Source: Pusillimonas minor (lineage in GTDB: Bacteria > Pseudomonadota > Gammaproteobacteria > Burkholderiales > Burkholderiaceae_B). Taken from it: DNA of 64,000 nucleotides. Position 1 is the first letter of the stretch. Every line of letters begins with the position of its first letter. The stretch is taken from NCBI RefSeq assembly GCF_014237865.1, contig NZ_JACJUU010000006.1, forward strand, positions 1 to 64,000, in the 5' to 3' direction. The notes below the pieces were generated by a model. That model searched no databases and was not told the DNA's origin. It saw only the letters and a list, made by a program, of their open reading frames with translations. The translations under genes were made by a program, and so were the position numbers. Positions 43,543 to 54,863 of the stretch are shown here, in pieces.

Positions 43543-44364
43543 ATGAGCTGTGTGCGCGACTTGCTTCGCGACTCACCCTTGCCGCGTCTTGAAATGCAGA
43601 TGCTGTTGCAGCAGGTGCTGGGGGTGTCGCGCGCCTGGCTGGTGGCCCACGATACCGACCCGCTGCCAGAAGACGCCGTAGCCAACATTCAGGCACTGAT
43701 GGCACGTCGACAAGCCGGCGAGCCCATGGCCTATATTTTGGGCACGCGCGAATTTATGGGGCACGACTTTCAGGTAACGCCGGCGGTGCTTATACCGCGT
43801 CCCGACACCGAGGTGCTGGTTGAAACCGCACTCGACATTTTGCAGGGCAAGTCTGTCGCCCAGCCGCGTGTGCTCGACCTCGGGACGGGTAGCGGCGCTA
43901 TTGCGATTTCTGTTGCTTTGGCGTACCCGCGGGCCAGCGTTACGGCAACAGATTCAAGCCCCCAGGCGCTGCAGGTTGCGCATGCCAATGCAAAGCAGTT
44001 GGGGGCCGCAGTACAGTTTTTCGAGGGTGACTGGTACCAGGCGCTGCCGGCCGAGACCAGCCCTTTCGATTTAATTGTTTCAAATCCGCCGTATATTCGG
44101 GCCGACGACACGCACCTGGCCCAAGGCGACTTGCGCTTCGAACCGCGCAGCGCCCTGACAGACGACGCCAACGGTTTGCAGGCTCTGGTCCGCATCGTCG
44201 AAGGCGCGCTTGCCTGGCTGGCCGAGGGTGGGGCACTGTGGCTTGAACATGGCTGGGATCAGGGTGCCGACGTCAGGCAGTTGCTGGCTCAGGCCGGTTT
44301 CCAGCGGGTCGAAAGCCGCCGTGACCTGGCCGGTATCGAGCGGATTTCCGGCGGCTATTTATAA
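43543..44364 (+). CDS. prmC: Release factor glutamine methyltransferase
   Basis: The 273-residue SAM-dependent N5-glutamine methyltransferase modifies the GGQ glutamine of RF1/RF2. It has an N-terminal helical domain, SAM motif VLDLGTGSGAIAISVA and the catalytic NPPY (LIVSNPPYIRADD). It follows prfA with a 5-bp gap. Confidence 0.96.
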   Translation: MSCVRDLLRDSPLPRLEMQMLLQQVLGVSRAWLVAHDTDPLPEDAVANIQALMARRQAGEPMAYILGTREFMGHDFQVTPAVLIPRPDTEVLVETALDILQGKSVAQPRVLDLGTGSGAIAISVALAYPRASVTATDSSPQALQVAHANAKQLGAAVQFFEGDWYQALPAETSPFDLIVSNPPYIRADDTHLAQGDLRFEPRSALTDDANGLQALVRIVEGALAWLAEGGALWLEHGWDQGADVRQLLAQAGFQRVESRRDLAGIERISGGYL

Positions 44365-44394
44365 TAGACACAATTCCACTGTTTAGAGGGCACC

Positions 44395-44721
44395 ATGAGC
44401 GAAGTTCAAGATTTCATCCGGGAAACCGTTACCAGCAACCCCGTCGTGTTGTTCATGAAGGGTACGGCGCAATTTCCGCAGTGCGGGTTCTCGGGTCGTG
44501 CCATTCAAATTCTGAAGGCATCCGGCGTGACTAAACTGGTGACCGTCAATGTTCTTGAAGACGAAGAAGTCCGTCAGGGCATTAAAGAGTATTCGAACTG
44601 GCCAACCATCCCCCAGTTGTACGTTGCCGGCGAGTTCATCGGCGGCTCCGACATTCTGGCCGAAATGCACGAGTCCGGCGAACTGGTAACGGCACTGAAA
44701 GAAGCAGGCGCACTTGGCTAA
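44395..44721 (+). CDS. grxD: Monothiol glutaredoxin (CGFS type)
   Basis: The 108-residue glutaredoxin fold has the monothiol CGFS active site ([10 protein letters not shown]) and the glutathione-binding WPTIPQLYV and GGSDI motifs. It acts in iron-sulfur cluster transfer. It lies 30 bp after prmC; its stop overlaps the ubiX start. Confidence 0.95.
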   Translation: MSEVQDFIRETVTSNPVVLFMKGTAQFPQCGFSGRAIQILKASGVTKLVTVNVLEDEEVRQGIKEYSNWPTIPQLYVAGEFIGGSDILAEMHESGELVTALKEAGALG

Positions 44722-45286
44722 CAAGCGTCGCCTGGTTGTCGGCATTACCGGGGCGACAGGCTCTATTTATGCCGTGCGCATGCTGCAAACGCTGCGCGAA
44801 AAGGCGCCCGATATCGAAACCCATTTAGTGGTTTCGCCATCGGGCGTGCTAAATATCAAGTACGAGCTCGATCTCGATCGCAAGGCCGTGCACGATATGG
44901 CCGATCGCGTGTACAGCTTTCGCGATGTTGGCGCGACGCTGGCCAGTGGCGGGTTCGACACAGCCGGCATGGTTGTGGTGCCGTGTTCCATGCGTACGCT
45001 AGCCGCTGTGGCGCACGGGTTCTCCGACAACCTCATTACCCGCGCCGCCGACGTCACCCTTAAAGAGCGCCGGCGTCTGGTGCTTATGGTCCGCGAAACG
45101 CCGCTGAATCTGGCGCACTTGCGCAACATGACGTCTGTCACCGAAATGGGGGGCGTCATTTTCCCGCCATTGCCGGCGTTTTATCATCACCCCAAAACCA
45201 TCGAAGAGATGGTCGACCACACGGTGGCCCGTGTGCTTGAACTGGTGGGTATCGACGTGCAGGGCCCCCGCTGGGAAGGCACCTGA
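44714..45286 (+). CDS. ubiX: Flavin prenyltransferase UbiX
   Basis: The 190-residue enzyme makes the prenylated FMN cofactor for the UbiD decarboxylase of ubiquinone synthesis. Motifs: [31 protein letters not shown] (phosphate/FMN loop), RERRxL-like [23 protein letters not shown] and [10 protein letters not shown]. The start is a TTG overlapping the grxD stop by 8 bp; it gives the family-typical N-terminus, with no better start downstream. Confidence 0.93.
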   Translation: MANKRRLVVGITGATGSIYAVRMLQTLREKAPDIETHLVVSPSGVLNIKYELDLDRKAVHDMADRVYSFRDVGATLASGGFDTAGMVVVPCSMRTLAAVAHGFSDNLITRAADVTLKERRRLVLMVRETPLNLAHLRNMTSVTEMGGVIFPPLPAFYHHPKTIEEMVDHTVARVLELVGIDVQGPRWEGT

Positions 45287-45297
45287 CGCCGTGGGCC

Positions 45298-46302
45298 TTA
45301 GCCCAGTTTTTGCAGGTCGCCTACTACGTTTAGCGGGATAACCTTGGGGCTGCTGCGGCTTGTCTGCGTTTTGGTGTCCGTCTCGTCGTCATCATCGCTG
45401 AAGGCGGCCAGCGCGTCGCTGAAATCCTCGGTATCAAACGCCTTGTCGCCGTCTTCGTCTGCAGCGCCATCGGCTTTCAGGCCGGCAAAATCAAAGATAC
45501 GGCTATCCATCAGGTGTGACGGTACCGCATGCGCCAGCGCGGCAAATACATTCCACGACCGGCCCGGCAGCTTGCGATCCCATTCGGCGATCATGCGGTT
45601 GATTTCCTGGCGCTTCAGGTTCTCTTGTGAACCGCACAAGGTGCAAGGGATGATCGGGAATTCTTTCAGTTTGGCGTAGGCAATCAGGTCTTTCTCGGGC
45701 ACGTAAGCCAAAGGCCGGATCACGATGTGTTCGCCATTATCTGACTTGAGCTTGGCTGGCATGCCCTTCATGCGCCCGCCGTAAAACAGATTCAAAAAGA
45801 ACGTGGCCAGAATGTCGTCGCGGTGGTGGCCCAATGCAATTTTTGTCGCGCCCAGCTCTTTGGCCACGCGGTACAAAATGCCCCGGCGCATGCGCGAGCA
45901 CAACGAGCACATGGTTTTACCCTCGGGGATCACACGCGTCACGACCGAATAGGTGTCCTGGTTTTCGATGTGGAACGGCACGCCGACGCGTGTCAGGTAT
46001 TCGGGCAGAACGTGCTCGGGGAAGCCGGGCTGTTTCTGGTCGAGGTTGACCGCCACAATGTCGAACTTGAACGGTGCGCGCGACTGATGGATGAGCAGCA
46101 GGTCGAGCAGGCCGTAAGAGTCTTTTCCGCCCGAGAGACACACCATGACTTTGTCGCCGGCTTCGATCATATTGAAATCGATAATGGCGCGGCCTGTTTC
46201 GCGGATCAGGCGTTTGGTCAGTTTGTTTTCGCTGACACTCATTTTGCGCGGCTCGCGCGGGGTGTCGACGGAGGCGGTGTCCGGGGTTGCTGTAGTGTTC
46301 AT
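45298..46302 (-). CDS. ttcA: tRNA 2-thiocytidine(32) synthetase
   Basis: The 334-residue PP-loop ATPase has [13 protein letters not shown] and the two Cys pairs CSLC and CTLC that bind the iron-sulfur cluster; it thiolates C32 of some tRNAs. An acidic, low-complexity C-terminal tail (~275-320) is longer than in most family members. It is convergent with ubiX (11-bp gap) and 5 bp downstream of folB. Confidence 0.95.
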   Translation of the reverse strand: MNTTATPDTASVDTPREPRKMSVSENKLTKRLIRETGRAIIDFNMIEAGDKVMVCLSGGKDSYGLLDLLLIHQSRAPFKFDIVAVNLDQKQPGFPEHVLPEYLTRVGVPFHIENQDTYSVVTRVIPEGKTMCSLCSRMRRGILYRVAKELGATKIALGHHRDDILATFFLNLFYGGRMKGMPAKLKSDNGEHIVIRPLAYVPEKDLIAYAKLKEFPIIPCTLCGSQENLKRQEINRMIAEWDRKLPGRSWNVFAALAHAVPSHLMDSRIFDFAGLKADGAADEDGDKAFDTEDFSDALAAFSDDDDETDTKTQTSRSSPKVIPLNVVGDLQKLG

Positions 46303-46307
46303 GGTGT

Positions 46308-46673
46308 TCAGTTTTGGCGGCTTCGTTCGATGGCGATGCCTACGGCTGCACAGTCGGAAAACGCATTGGGTTTGCTGATGCGCAGCTTGATGTGCTTGAT
46401 CTCCGGGAAATCGCGCAGCAGCCGCTCGGTCACCTGCTCGACCAGGGTTTCAATAAGATGTACATGGGCCTGGGTGCACTCTTGCACAATGGCGGCACGC
46501 ACCAGGCGGTAATCAAGCACCGTCTGGATATTCATGTCGTCGACAGGCTGATGAATGTCGACGTCCAGCTCTACGTCGATGTGAAGGGGCTGGGTGGCAC
46601 GCAGTTCGTGTTCCAGAATGCCAATGTGGGCATCAAGGGCGAGCTGCGAAAAGTAGATCCGGCGGGTAAGCAT
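46308..46673 (-). CDS. folB: Dihydroneopterin aldolase
   Basis: The 121-residue FolB-family protein ([48 protein letters not shown]) converts dihydroneopterin to hydroxymethyl-dihydropterin in folate synthesis. The next gene upstream is a pteridine-reductase-like SDR, which supports a pterin role. The ATG at 46673 has no strong ribosome site nearby. Confidence 0.93.
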   Translation of the reverse strand: MLTRRIYFSQLALDAHIGILEHELRATQPLHIDVELDVDIHQPVDDMNIQTVLDYRLVRAAIVQECTQAHVHLIETLVEQVTERLLRDFPEIKHIKLRISKPNAFSDCAAVGIAIERSRQN

Positions 46674-46741
46674 GAGTAGTGGCGTAAGGGTTGGCGGCGG
46701 TACGGGGCCGCAGCCAACGCAGGTTGGCGTAAGAAAACAGA

Positions 46742-47515
46742 TTATAAGCAGCTAAAGTCGCGCTGCAGGCCAAGCAAGTGCTGACCGCCGTCGACCACAA
46801 TAGACGTGCCCGTCATGCTGGGCGTTTCGGCCGCAAATAAAATGGCGCGGGCAATGTCTTCCGGGCTGCTGGCTTTGCCCAGTGGCGACAGCGCGTGTGT
46901 GCGTTCGAAATCGGCTTCGGTTTGCAGGTGACTGGGTAGTGTCAGGCCCGGCGCGACGCCCACCACACGTAAGCGGGGGGCGAACGCCTGGGCAAGCATC
47001 GTGGTTGCGGCCTGGAGCGCGGCCTTGGTCAGCGTATACGAAAAAAAGTCGGGGTTGTAGCTCCAGAGCTTTTGATCGAGCAGGTTGACGATGACGCCCT
47101 GGGCGTTGGGGCGGGTTTCGATATGCGCGGCAAGTTGTTGTGCCAGCAACAGCGGGGCGGCCAGATTGGGCATGATGTGCGCCTGTAGCGACGCCACCGA
47201 GAATGTTTTTGGGTCGTCAAACTCGAACAACGATGCGTTGTTGACAACGGCGTCGACCTGACCCAGGGCATCGAGGGTTTGCTTGAACACGGCAAGCGGG
47301 GCTTCCGGGTTGGCCAGATCGCCGCCAACCGCCGTGCAGCGCACGCCCATTTGTTGAAGTTCGGCCAGGGTGCGTTCGGCATCTGCGCCAGACCGGTTGT
47401 AGTGGATGGCAACGCCCCAGCCCGACCGGGCGAACTTGAGCGCGACTTCTCGGCCCAGGCGCTTTGCGGCGCCGGTAATCAGGACGATTTTTTGAGCTTC
47501 AGAGCGATCAGTCAT
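46742..47515 (-). CDS. Short-chain dehydrogenase, FolM/pteridine-reductase-like
   Basis: The 257-residue SDR has the NADPH motif TGAAKRLGRE, whose Arg after the Gly-rich loop is the pteridine reductase variant. NNAS follows, then the catalytic YTLTK and the C-terminal GTSIVVDGGQHL. Encoded directly before folB, it probably reduces dihydromonapterin or dihydrofolate. I prefer the start at 47515 (MTDRSEAQKIVLIT); an in-frame ATG at 47551 would add 12 residues and overlap the upstream gene. Confidence 0.82.
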   Translation of the reverse strand: MTDRSEAQKIVLITGAAKRLGREVALKFARSGWGVAIHYNRSGADAERTLAELQQMGVRCTAVGGDLANPEAPLAVFKQTLDALGQVDAVVNNASLFEFDDPKTFSVASLQAHIMPNLAAPLLLAQQLAAHIETRPNAQGVIVNLLDQKLWSYNPDFFSYTLTKAALQAATTMLAQAFAPRLRVVGVAPGLTLPSHLQTEADFERTHALSPLGKASSPEDIARAILFAAETPSMTGTSIVVDGGQHLLGLQRDFSCL

Positions 47516-47529
47516 GGCTAGAAAATTCT

Positions 47530-49299
47530 TTATTTGCGCTTTATTGCCCAACCTGCGGGTGCTGGGTTAAGGCATACATTAAAAGTGCGAAGTTCATCGC
47601 GGCGGAACACATGCACGCTAACGGTGTCATTGGCTTTGTAGGCGCGTAAAAGCCGGTCGATGTCGCCGGTGTCGGCAACGCGTAACCCCCCAATGGCCAC
47701 CAGTTGGTCGCCGGCCGACAGCCCGCCCTGATGGGCGGCGCCGCCATTGATCACGCTGGCCAGCTCAATACGCCCCTGGCTTGCACGCGTGCGTACGTCA
47801 AGCGATGGCGTCTCGGGGGCGGTTGTGCGCTCGAGCAAAATACCGGCGTTGGCCAGCAGTGTTTGCAGCGGCACATCTTCGCAGCCATCGACATGGCGCG
47901 CCAGAAAGTCGGCAACATCGACGCCGCAGGCCTCGTGTATTAATGACACCATGGCGTTTTCATCAATACCGCTTTGTGTGCCGGTGTAAAAGTGTCTTCC
48001 GTAACGGCCCCACAACAAGCGCATGACATCGTCAAGCGACGCGTGCCCGCTTGAGGCGTGTCGAATAAAAAGGTCGAGGCCCAGGGCAATGAGTGAACCT
48101 TTGCTGTAGTAGCTGACCAATGCGTTGGTGGCGTTTTCGTCTTGCTTGTAAAAACGTGTCCAGGCGTCGAAGGAGCTGTCGGCCACCGACTGCATCAGAC
48201 GGCCGGGGGCCTTGGTGACGGTGTCGATGGTTTTGGCGAGCAGGCCGAAATACTTGGCTTCGTCGATAAGGCCCGCGCGCAGCAGCATCAGGTCGTCGTA
48301 GTACGACGTAAAGCCTTCGGATACCCAAAGCAGGCGACTGTGGTTTTCGCGGTCGAGCTGGTAGGGCACGAAGGCCGCGGGTTTGATGCGCTTGACGTTC
48401 CAGGTGTGGAAATATTCGTGGCTGACCAAGCCCAAGAAGTTAGTGTAGCCATCGGGAGGGTTGGTTTGCCCGGCAACGGGGAGGTCGTTGCGCGAAGTCA
48501 TCAGCGCAGTCGAAGCGCGATGTTCGAGGCCGCCATACCCATCGCCAGTGACCATGGTCATGAATACATAACGGTTGCTGCTGTCCAGAAAAGGCGCCGC
48601 ATGAGTCTCGGGCTCAAAAAAGCTGATCTGGGTCTCACATATTTTCTGGACATCTGCGGTGATGCGATCCAAGTCCAGGTTTGGGGCGATGCCGGTGAAT
48701 ACGAGTTCGTGTTCGGCGCCATGGGCTTTGAATTGGGCGACTTTCGGCGTACCCATTTCAACGGGGTGGTCAATTAGGGCGTCGTAGTCGGGGGCGCAAT
48801 ACAACCCAAAGCCGTGCAGTTTGGCCGCCCCGGGGTATTGCGATGCATCGGCTTCGGGCAAACTGGTGTACACCTTCCAGTCGGCCCGGTGCGCGGGCGC
48901 CTTAAGGTCGACCAGGCATTCAAGGTGCGTGTGCCCTTCGGGCGCCAGGAAAACGCTGGTGCCATTAAAAAAGGCATGGGTTTCGTCGAAGTGTGCGCCG
49001 CGCACAGACAAGTCCCAGGCGTAAACGGTGTACTGCACGGTTAACGGGCCCTTGCAGGGGGCACAGCGCCAGCTGTGGTTGGATATTTTTTGTATGTCGA
49101 CACGGCGGCCATTAACATTGGCGGCGATATTCACAATGTGTCGGGCAAAATCGCGAATCAGGTAGCTGCCCGGAATCCACGCGGGCAGACTGAGCACTTG
49201 CCCCTCGGGGTTTGGGTTTTGCAGGGTCAGCTCGACCGAAAAATAATGGCCGGCCGGGTCGGCAGGAATTAAGCGGTAAAGTAATGGTTTTGCATTCAT
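47530..49299 (-). CDS. M61-family (glycyl) aminopeptidase with PDZ domain
   Basis: The 589-residue metallopeptidase has an N-terminal beta-sandwich domain and the zinc motif [18 protein letters not shown] (HExxH form). It has [15 protein letters not shown] as the third-ligand Glu region and a C-terminal PDZ domain (~490-580, [20 protein letters not shown]). No signal peptide is seen, so it is probably cytoplasmic. The start at 49299 ([14 protein letters not shown]) fits the family; an open frame continues upstream into the divergent gene. It is the first gene of the minus-strand M61-folM-folB-ttcA run. Confidence 0.92.
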   Translation of the reverse strand: MNAKPLLYRLIPADPAGHYFSVELTLQNPNPEGQVLSLPAWIPGSYLIRDFARHIVNIAANVNGRRVDIQKISNHSWRCAPCKGPLTVQYTVYAWDLSVRGAHFDETHAFFNGTSVFLAPEGHTHLECLVDLKAPAHRADWKVYTSLPEADASQYPGAAKLHGFGLYCAPDYDALIDHPVEMGTPKVAQFKAHGAEHELVFTGIAPNLDLDRITADVQKICETQISFFEPETHAAPFLDSSNRYVFMTMVTGDGYGGLEHRASTALMTSRNDLPVAGQTNPPDGYTNFLGLVSHEYFHTWNVKRIKPAAFVPYQLDRENHSRLLWVSEGFTSYYDDLMLLRAGLIDEAKYFGLLAKTIDTVTKAPGRLMQSVADSSFDAWTRFYKQDENATNALVSYYSKGSLIALGLDLFIRHASSGHASLDDVMRLLWGRYGRHFYTGTQSGIDENAMVSLIHEACGVDVADFLARHVDGCEDVPLQTLLANAGILLERTTAPETPSLDVRTRASQGRIELASVINGGAAHQGGLSAGDQLVAIGGLRVADTGDIDRLLRAYKANDTVSVHVFRRDELRTFNVCLNPAPAGWAIKRK

Positions 49300-49329
49300 A
49301 ACGCATATATTACTTTGCAAGGAGTCAGC

Positions 49330-50106
49330 ATGAGTGAGCCATTGGTCAAGGTCGAGACACGCGGCCGGGTCGGTCTTTTGACACTGAATCGCCCCAAAGT
49401 CCTTAACGCTCTGAGCAACGAGGTGATTGACGAAGTGGCCAATGCCATGAAGGCGTTTGATGCCGATGACAATATCGGCGCTATTGTCATCACAGGCAGC
49501 GAAAAGGCCTTTGCTGCAGGCGCCGACATTGCGGCGATGAAAGACTGGTCGTATACCGACGTTTATAAACAAGACTACCTGGGCCACCAGTGGGAATATC
49601 TGCGTCGCGTACGCAAGCCGATTATTGCGGCGGTGTCGGGTTTTGCTTTAGGCGGCGGGTGCGAGCTGGCCATGCAGTGCGACTTCATCATTGCCGGTGA
49701 AAATGCAAAATTTGGCCAGCCCGAAATCAAGCTTGGCATTATTCCGGGCTTTGGCGGCACCCAACGCTTGCCACGTGCAGTGGGTAAAGCCAAGGCTATG
49801 GACATGATCCTGACGGCCCGCATGATGGACGCCGCCGAAGCAGAGCGCGCAGGCTTGGTGTCGCGTGTTGTGCCTTCCGATCGCGTGCTCGACGAAGCGC
49901 TCGAAGCCGCCACCGTCATTGCCGCTATGTCATTGCCCTCGGTCATGATGGCCAAAGAGGCGATAAACCGTGCCTACGAGGCGCCGCTCAACGAAGGCCT
50001 GCTCTTCGAGCGTCGCAATTTTCATGCGTTGTTTTCAACCCACGACCAAAAAGAGGGTATGAACGCCTTCATCGAAAAGCGTCAGCCCCAGTTCAAGCAC
50101 GAATAG
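49330..50106 (+). CDS. Enoyl-CoA hydratase (crotonase family)
   Basis: The 258-residue crotonase-fold enzyme has oxyanion-hole segments [12 protein letters not shown] and [15 protein letters not shown], with catalytic glutamates expected in CELAMQCD-adjacent and [21 protein letters not shown] blocks. It most likely hydrates short-chain enoyl-CoA in beta-oxidation. AAGGAG precedes the ATG. Only 30 bp separate it from the divergent M61 gene. Confidence 0.93.
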   Translation: MSEPLVKVETRGRVGLLTLNRPKVLNALSNEVIDEVANAMKAFDADDNIGAIVITGSEKAFAAGADIAAMKDWSYTDVYKQDYLGHQWEYLRRVRKPIIAAVSGFALGGGCELAMQCDFIIAGENAKFGQPEIKLGIIPGFGGTQRLPRAVGKAKAMDMILTARMMDAAEAERAGLVSRVVPSDRVLDEALEAATVIAAMSLPSVMMAKEAINRAYEAPLNEGLLFERRNFHALFSTHDQKEGMNAFIEKRQPQFKHE

Positions 50107-50115
50107 CAGCCAAAG

Positions 50116-50139
50116 GCCCGCCAGTCGTCATAGGCGGGC
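50116..50139 (+). terminator. Possible terminator hairpin after the enoyl-CoA hydratase gene
   Basis: GCCCGCC and GGCGGGC pair across a 10-base loop, 10 bp after the stop. No T-run follows, so termination strength is uncertain. Confidence 0.45.
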
Positions 50140-50150
50140 TACCTTACGAT

Positions 50151-50180
50151 TTGCTTACGCTTAAAAAATAAAGTTATACT
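50151..50180 (+). promoter_or_regulatory. Promoter of the atp operon
   Basis: TTGCTT (50151-50156) and TATACT (50175-50180) are separated by 18 bp that include an A-rich spacer. They lie about 80 bp upstream of the presumed atpI start. Confidence 0.7.
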
Positions 50181-50259
50181 CTGCGGGTTTGACGCTTAAC
50201 AAACAACAGCGGGAATGCGCAGGCAGGTTTGCGGTTACCCCAATAAGGTTTACCCCAAC

Positions 50260-50709
50260 GTGTCATCCGCTAATCAGGTAAAATCCCCGGGCTCTGGTGC
50301 TGCAGTGCAGCTAACCGAAGCACAAAAAGCCAGCTTGCAGGCCAAGGCCAAAAAAGGTCTCTTGCGGGCGTTGGTTGCCCAGGCAGTCATGGCGGCTGTT
50401 GCCGTTGTGGTGTGCTGGCTGGTAGCGGGCGTGTATGCCGGTGCCTCGGCTTTGCTGGGTGCTGCGGCTTACCTGGTGCCCAATGCGTTGTTTGCGTTGC
50501 GCTTGCTGGTCGGCCTGGTTATGGGTCGTCCTGCCAACCCGGCAGGGTTTCTGCTCGGCGAGCTCATCAAGCTGGGTGGTGCAGTTGCGTTGCTGGTGCT
50601 GGGTGTTTATCTGGCGCAGGCGTGGCTGGTTTGGCCGGCGCTTATTTTTGGGCTGGTCATGGTACTTAAGGGCTACGTGCTTTTGCTAATGTTCAGCAAG
50701 CTGCCGTAG
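50260..50709 (+). CDS. atpI: ATP synthase assembly protein I
   Basis: The roughly 149-residue membrane protein has four helices (for example VVVCWLVAGVYAGASALLGAAAYLVPNALFALRLLVG) typical of AtpI, which helps assemble the c-ring. The start is uncertain: GTG 50260 after AAGGTT looks best, while an in-frame ATG at 50215 would add 15 residues. It is the first gene of the atp operon. Confidence 0.82.
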   Translation: MSSANQVKSPGSGAAVQLTEAQKASLQAKAKKGLLRALVAQAVMAAVAVVVCWLVAGVYAGASALLGAAAYLVPNALFALRLLVGLVMGRPANPAGFLLGELIKLGGAVALLVLGVYLAQAWLVWPALIFGLVMVLKGYVLLLMFSKLP

Positions 50710-50787
50710 TGTGGTGCAAAAATTCATGTGCGGTGTCGTGCCAAGCGGCATCGTGCTCGTTATATAGTCAACAGGGTAAGGGTTCAA

Positions 50788-51669
50788 ATGGCTGCTGCTA
50801 GTGATATTTCGCCACAGTCCTATTATATTCAGCACCACTTAGTGCATTTGAATGGCCTCGGCGAGAAGCAATCGACTATCGCCGATTTCTCGGTCATCAA
50901 CTACGACTCGTTGTTCTGGTCCATTCTTATGGGTCTTATTGTCGTGTTGGCCATGTGGTCGGCCGCGCGTCGCGCCAGTGCCGGCGTTCCGGGTCGCTTT
51001 CAAACCGCTGTCGAAATGCTTGTCGACATGGTCGCACAAGAATCCAAAAGCATTATCCCCAGCGAAGCTACACGCCGTTTTGTGGCACCGCTGGCACTTA
51101 CCGTTTTCTTGTGGGTCATTCTCATGAATGCCCTCGATCTGGTGCCCGTCGACTTGCTGGCCTGGATCTTCAAAATGACAGGCGTTGGCGCCGAGCATGG
51201 CGACCCGCTGTATTACCACCGCATTCTGCCAACAGCCGACCTCAACGTGCCTATGGGTATGTCCCTGGGTGTGTTGCTGCTCACTATCTATTACGGCATC
51301 AAAATCAAGAGCGGTGGCGGCTTCGTAAAAAGTCTGTTCACAGCTCCCTTCCACGCCCATGGCTTTGTTGGTCTGCTCCTCGTTCCGTTCAACGTTCTGT
51401 TGAACCTGATGGAATATGCCGCCAAAACCGTGTCGCTGGGAATGCGGTTGTTCGGTAACATGTTTGCCGGCGAATTGCTCTTCATGCTTATCGCTCTGCT
51501 GGGTGGTGCGTGGACAGGCTTTAATGGTGCAAGTATCGGTTTGGGTATTGGTCATGTTCTGGCCGGTTCCGTGTGGGCAATCTTCCACATCCTTATCGTC
51601 GTATTGCAGGCTTACATTTTCATGATGTTGGCGCTTGTATATGTCGGTTTGGCTCACGAAGACCATTAA
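50788..51669 (+). CDS. atpB: ATP synthase Fo subunit a
   Basis: The 293-residue polytopic membrane protein forms the proton half-channels. The essential Arg is in [16 protein letters not shown]; a C-terminal [25 protein letters not shown] block follows. The start at 50788 ([13 protein letters not shown]) matches the family; the open frame begins 60 bp earlier. Confidence 0.96.
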   Translation: MAAASDISPQSYYIQHHLVHLNGLGEKQSTIADFSVINYDSLFWSILMGLIVVLAMWSAARRASAGVPGRFQTAVEMLVDMVAQESKSIIPSEATRRFVAPLALTVFLWVILMNALDLVPVDLLAWIFKMTGVGAEHGDPLYYHRILPTADLNVPMGMSLGVLLLTIYYGIKIKSGGGFVKSLFTAPFHAHGFVGLLLVPFNVLLNLMEYAAKTVSLGMRLFGNMFAGELLFMLIALLGGAWTGFNGASIGLGIGHVLAGSVWAIFHILIVVLQAYIFMMLALVYVGLAHEDH

Positions 51670-51672
51670 TAA

Positions 51673-52032
<360 letters not shown>

Positions 52033-52163
52033 GCAACAATACGCCCGCCAGTACGGGTGGGCTAAGTAGTCGTAGGCAGTGCCGCAGGGCGCTGCTCGCG
52101 ACTTGGACATTGGGTGTTTTGCAGCATCGCTGCGGGCACTTGTGGTATTAAAGGGACACGACC

Positions 52164-52634
52164 GTGAATTTAAACGCGACTCTCTTTTTTCAGATGATCG
52201 TGTTTTTTGTTTTGGGTTGGTTTACGATGAAATTCGTATGGCCACCTTTGACAAAAGCAATCGAAGATCGCCGTCAGAAAATTGCCGATGGTCTTGCAGC
52301 TGCCGACAAGGGTAAGGCCGATTTGGCCCAGGCCCAGGCACGTATCAGTCTGATCGAGGCCTCTGCCAAATCCGAGAATCACGCCCGCATGCTCGAAGCT
52401 GAAAAGCAAGCCGCGGCCATCATCGACGAAGCTCGTCGTGAAGCCGAAGCTGAAAAGGCTCGAATCATTGCGCAGGCCAAGCAAGACGCCGAACAAGAAG
52501 TTCAGCGTGCGCGCGACGGGCTTCGTGCCGACGTTGCAAACTTGGCTGTTAAGGGTGCAGAACAGATTCTCAAACGAGAAGTCAATGCACAGGCACACGC
52601 CGAGCTGTTAAATCAGCTCAAGGCACAACTCTAA
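52164..52634 (+). CDS. atpF: ATP synthase Fo subunit b
   Basis: The 156-residue peripheral stalk protein has a single N-terminal transmembrane helix (~5-25, [20 protein letters not shown]) followed by a long Ala/Glu/Lys/Arg coiled coil. A 131-bp spacer separates it from atpE. Confidence 0.96.
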   Translation: MNLNATLFFQMIVFFVLGWFTMKFVWPPLTKAIEDRRQKIADGLAAADKGKADLAQAQARISLIEASAKSENHARMLEAEKQAAAIIDEARREAEAEKARIIAQAKQDAEQEVQRARDGLRADVANLAVKGAEQILKREVNAQAHAELLNQLKAQL

Positions 52635-52649
52635 TATTAGGGCAAGGCC

Positions 52650-53189
52650 ATGGCTGAATTATCGACTATTGCCCGACCCTACGCCGAAGCGCTTTTCGCT
52701 ACGGCCAAGGGCAACCAGGACGCCTTGGCTTCCTGGTCGGGTTTGGTTAACGAGCTTGCCGAAGTGGCAAGCCTTGACGACGTGCGCGAAGCACTGACTG
52801 ATCCGCGTCTTAGCAACGATCAGCGCATCGAACTGTTTACAGGGCTGATCAAATCACCCCTGTCAGATGCGGCACGTAATTTCATCGAACTGCTGGTCAA
52901 AAACGGGCGCATTTTGCTGTTGCCCCAAATTGCACAGCAATTCGATCTGTTGAAAAACCAGTTCGAGGGCACCGCACTTGCCGAAATCACCAGCGCATTC
53001 GAGCTGAGCGATTCGCAGGTTCAAGAGCTTTTAACCGGTCTCGAGAAAAAGTTTGGCCTCAAGCTCAAGCCATCTGTCACCGTCGACTCCGCCCTTATCG
53101 GTGGTGTCCGCGTGATCGTTGGCGACCAGGTACTCGATACTTCTGTGCAGGCCCAGTTGGCCCGCATGCGCGACACGCTGGCCGCCTAA
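52650..53189 (+). CDS. atpH: ATP synthase F1 subunit delta
   Basis: The 179-residue OSCP/delta subunit ([19 protein letters not shown] start; C-terminal [19 protein letters not shown]) joins the peripheral stalk to the alpha/beta crown. It starts 15 bp after atpF. Confidence 0.96.
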   Translation: MAELSTIARPYAEALFATAKGNQDALASWSGLVNELAEVASLDDVREALTDPRLSNDQRIELFTGLIKSPLSDAARNFIELLVKNGRILLLPQIAQQFDLLKNQFEGTALAEITSAFELSDSQVQELLTGLEKKFGLKLKPSVTVDSALIGGVRVIVGDQVLDTSVQAQLARMRDTLAA

Positions 53190-53222
53190 GCGAGCCATAT
53201 AACAGGATTCAGGAGTCTGAAC

Positions 53223-54764
53223 ATGCAACTTAACCCGTCAGAGATCAGCGAGCTGTTGAAAAGCCGCATCGAAGGCTTGGGCGCGTCTACCGACGTACGT
53301 ACACAAGGCACGGTCGTATCCGTGACCGACGGTATCACCCGCATTCACGGCTTGTCCGACGTAATGCAGGGCGAAATGCTCGAATTCCCCAATAACGTCT
53401 TCGGCCTGGCGCTCAACCTCGAGCGCGATTCCGTGGGTGCCGTTATTCTGGGCGACTACACCGGTGTTTCCGAAGGTGATCCGGTTAAAACAACCGGCCG
53501 CATTCTCGAAGTACCCGTTGGCCCCGAACTGCGCGGTCGCGTGGTAGACGCCCTGGGCGCTCCCATCGACGGCAAAGGCCCCATCAATGCCAAGCACACC
53601 GACATCATCGAAAAGGTTGCGCCCGGCGTTATTGCACGTCAATCAGTCGATCAGCCGCTTCAAACCGGTATCAAGGCGATTGACTCCATGGTGCCAATCG
53701 GTCGTGGCCAGCGCGAGCTGATTATTGGCGACCGTCAAACCGGTAAAACTGCTGTCGCCATCGACACGATCATCAGCCAGAAAGGCAAGAACGTTACTTG
53801 CGTATATGTGGCTATTGGTCAAAAGGCTTCAACCATCAATAACGTGGTTCGCAAGCTCGAAGAGCACGGCGCAATGGAATACACCATTGTTGTTGCTGCC
53901 TCGGCTTCCGACTCCGCCGCGATGCAGTACCTGGCTGCTTACTCGGGCTGCACCATGGGCGAATTCTTCCGCGATCGCGGCGAAGATGCCCTTATCGTAT
54001 ACGACGACCTGACCAAACAAGCCTGGGCCTACCGTCAGGTTTCGCTGTTGCTGCGTCGTCCTCCCGGCCGCGAAGCTTACCCCGGCGACGTCTTCTACCT
54101 GCACTCCCGTCTGCTCGAGCGCGCTGCTCGCGTTAACGCCGACTACGTCGAAGCGTTCACCAAAGGCGAAGTCAAGGGTAAAACAGGTTCGCTCACCGCG
54201 CTGCCTATCATCGAAACCCAGGCAGGCGACGTGTCCGCGTTCGTTCCTACCAACGTAATTTCGATTACCGACGGTCAGATCTTCCTTGAAACCGACTTGT
54301 TCAACGCCGGTATCCGTCCTGCTATTAACGCAGGTATTTCGGTATCGCGTGTGGGTGGTGCGGCTCAAACCAAGGTCGTTAAAAAGCTGGCTGGTGGTAT
54401 TCGTACCGACTTGGCCCAGTACCGCGAACTGGCTGCGTTTGCGCAGTTTGCGTCCGACCTCGACGACGCAACCCGTCGCCAGCTCGAGCGCGGCAAGCGC
54501 GTTGTTGAACTGCTCAAGCAGCCTCAATATCAGCCGCTGCAAGTCTGGGAACTGGCCGTTTCGTTGTTCACCGTTACCAAAGGCTACCTCGACGATCTCG
54601 AAGTCGATCAGATTCTGCCTTTCGAAAAAGCACTCAAAGAGTCGCTCAAGTCCAAGAACGCTGCCCTGGTTCAGCGCATCGAAGACAAGAAAGAACTGTC
54701 CAAAGAAGACGAAGCAGAGCTGGTTGCCGCAATTGAAGAGTTCAAAAAGCACGGTGCTTTTTAA
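53223..54764 (+). CDS. atpA: ATP synthase F1 subunit alpha
   Basis: The 513-residue subunit has an N-terminal beta-barrel, Walker [12 protein letters not shown] (~169-179), and the arginine-finger region [17 protein letters not shown]. It provides the regulatory nucleotide sites of F1. AGGAG precedes the ATG. Confidence 0.98.
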   Translation: MQLNPSEISELLKSRIEGLGASTDVRTQGTVVSVTDGITRIHGLSDVMQGEMLEFPNNVFGLALNLERDSVGAVILGDYTGVSEGDPVKTTGRILEVPVGPELRGRVVDALGAPIDGKGPINAKHTDIIEKVAPGVIARQSVDQPLQTGIKAIDSMVPIGRGQRELIIGDRQTGKTAVAIDTIISQKGKNVTCVYVAIGQKASTINNVVRKLEEHGAMEYTIVVAASASDSAAMQYLAAYSGCTMGEFFRDRGEDALIVYDDLTKQAWAYRQVSLLLRRPPGREAYPGDVFYLHSRLLERAARVNADYVEAFTKGEVKGKTGSLTALPIIETQAGDVSAFVPTNVISITDGQIFLETDLFNAGIRPAINAGISVSRVGGAAQTKVVKKLAGGIRTDLAQYRELAAFAQFASDLDDATRRQLERGKRVVELLKQPQYQPLQVWELAVSLFTVTKGYLDDLEVDQILPFEKALKESLKSKNAALVQRIEDKKELSKEDEAELVAAIEEFKKHGAF

Positions 54765-54816
54765 TTTGACTGGCGAGGGTGGCAGGGCGGTTAGCCCCGC
54801 TGCCCGTAGGACTACA

Positions 54817-54837
54817 GGAGCAGGCCACGCCTGCTCC
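54817..54837 (+). other. Intercistronic hairpin between atpA and atpG
   Basis: GGAGCAGG and CCTGCTCC form a perfect 8-bp stem with a five-base loop in the 99-bp atpA-atpG spacer. A weaker hairpin precedes it (54781-54805). It might tune mRNA stability or relative expression. Confidence 0.6.
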
Positions 54838-54863
54838 GCCATAACGCCCTGACAGGAATTGCG

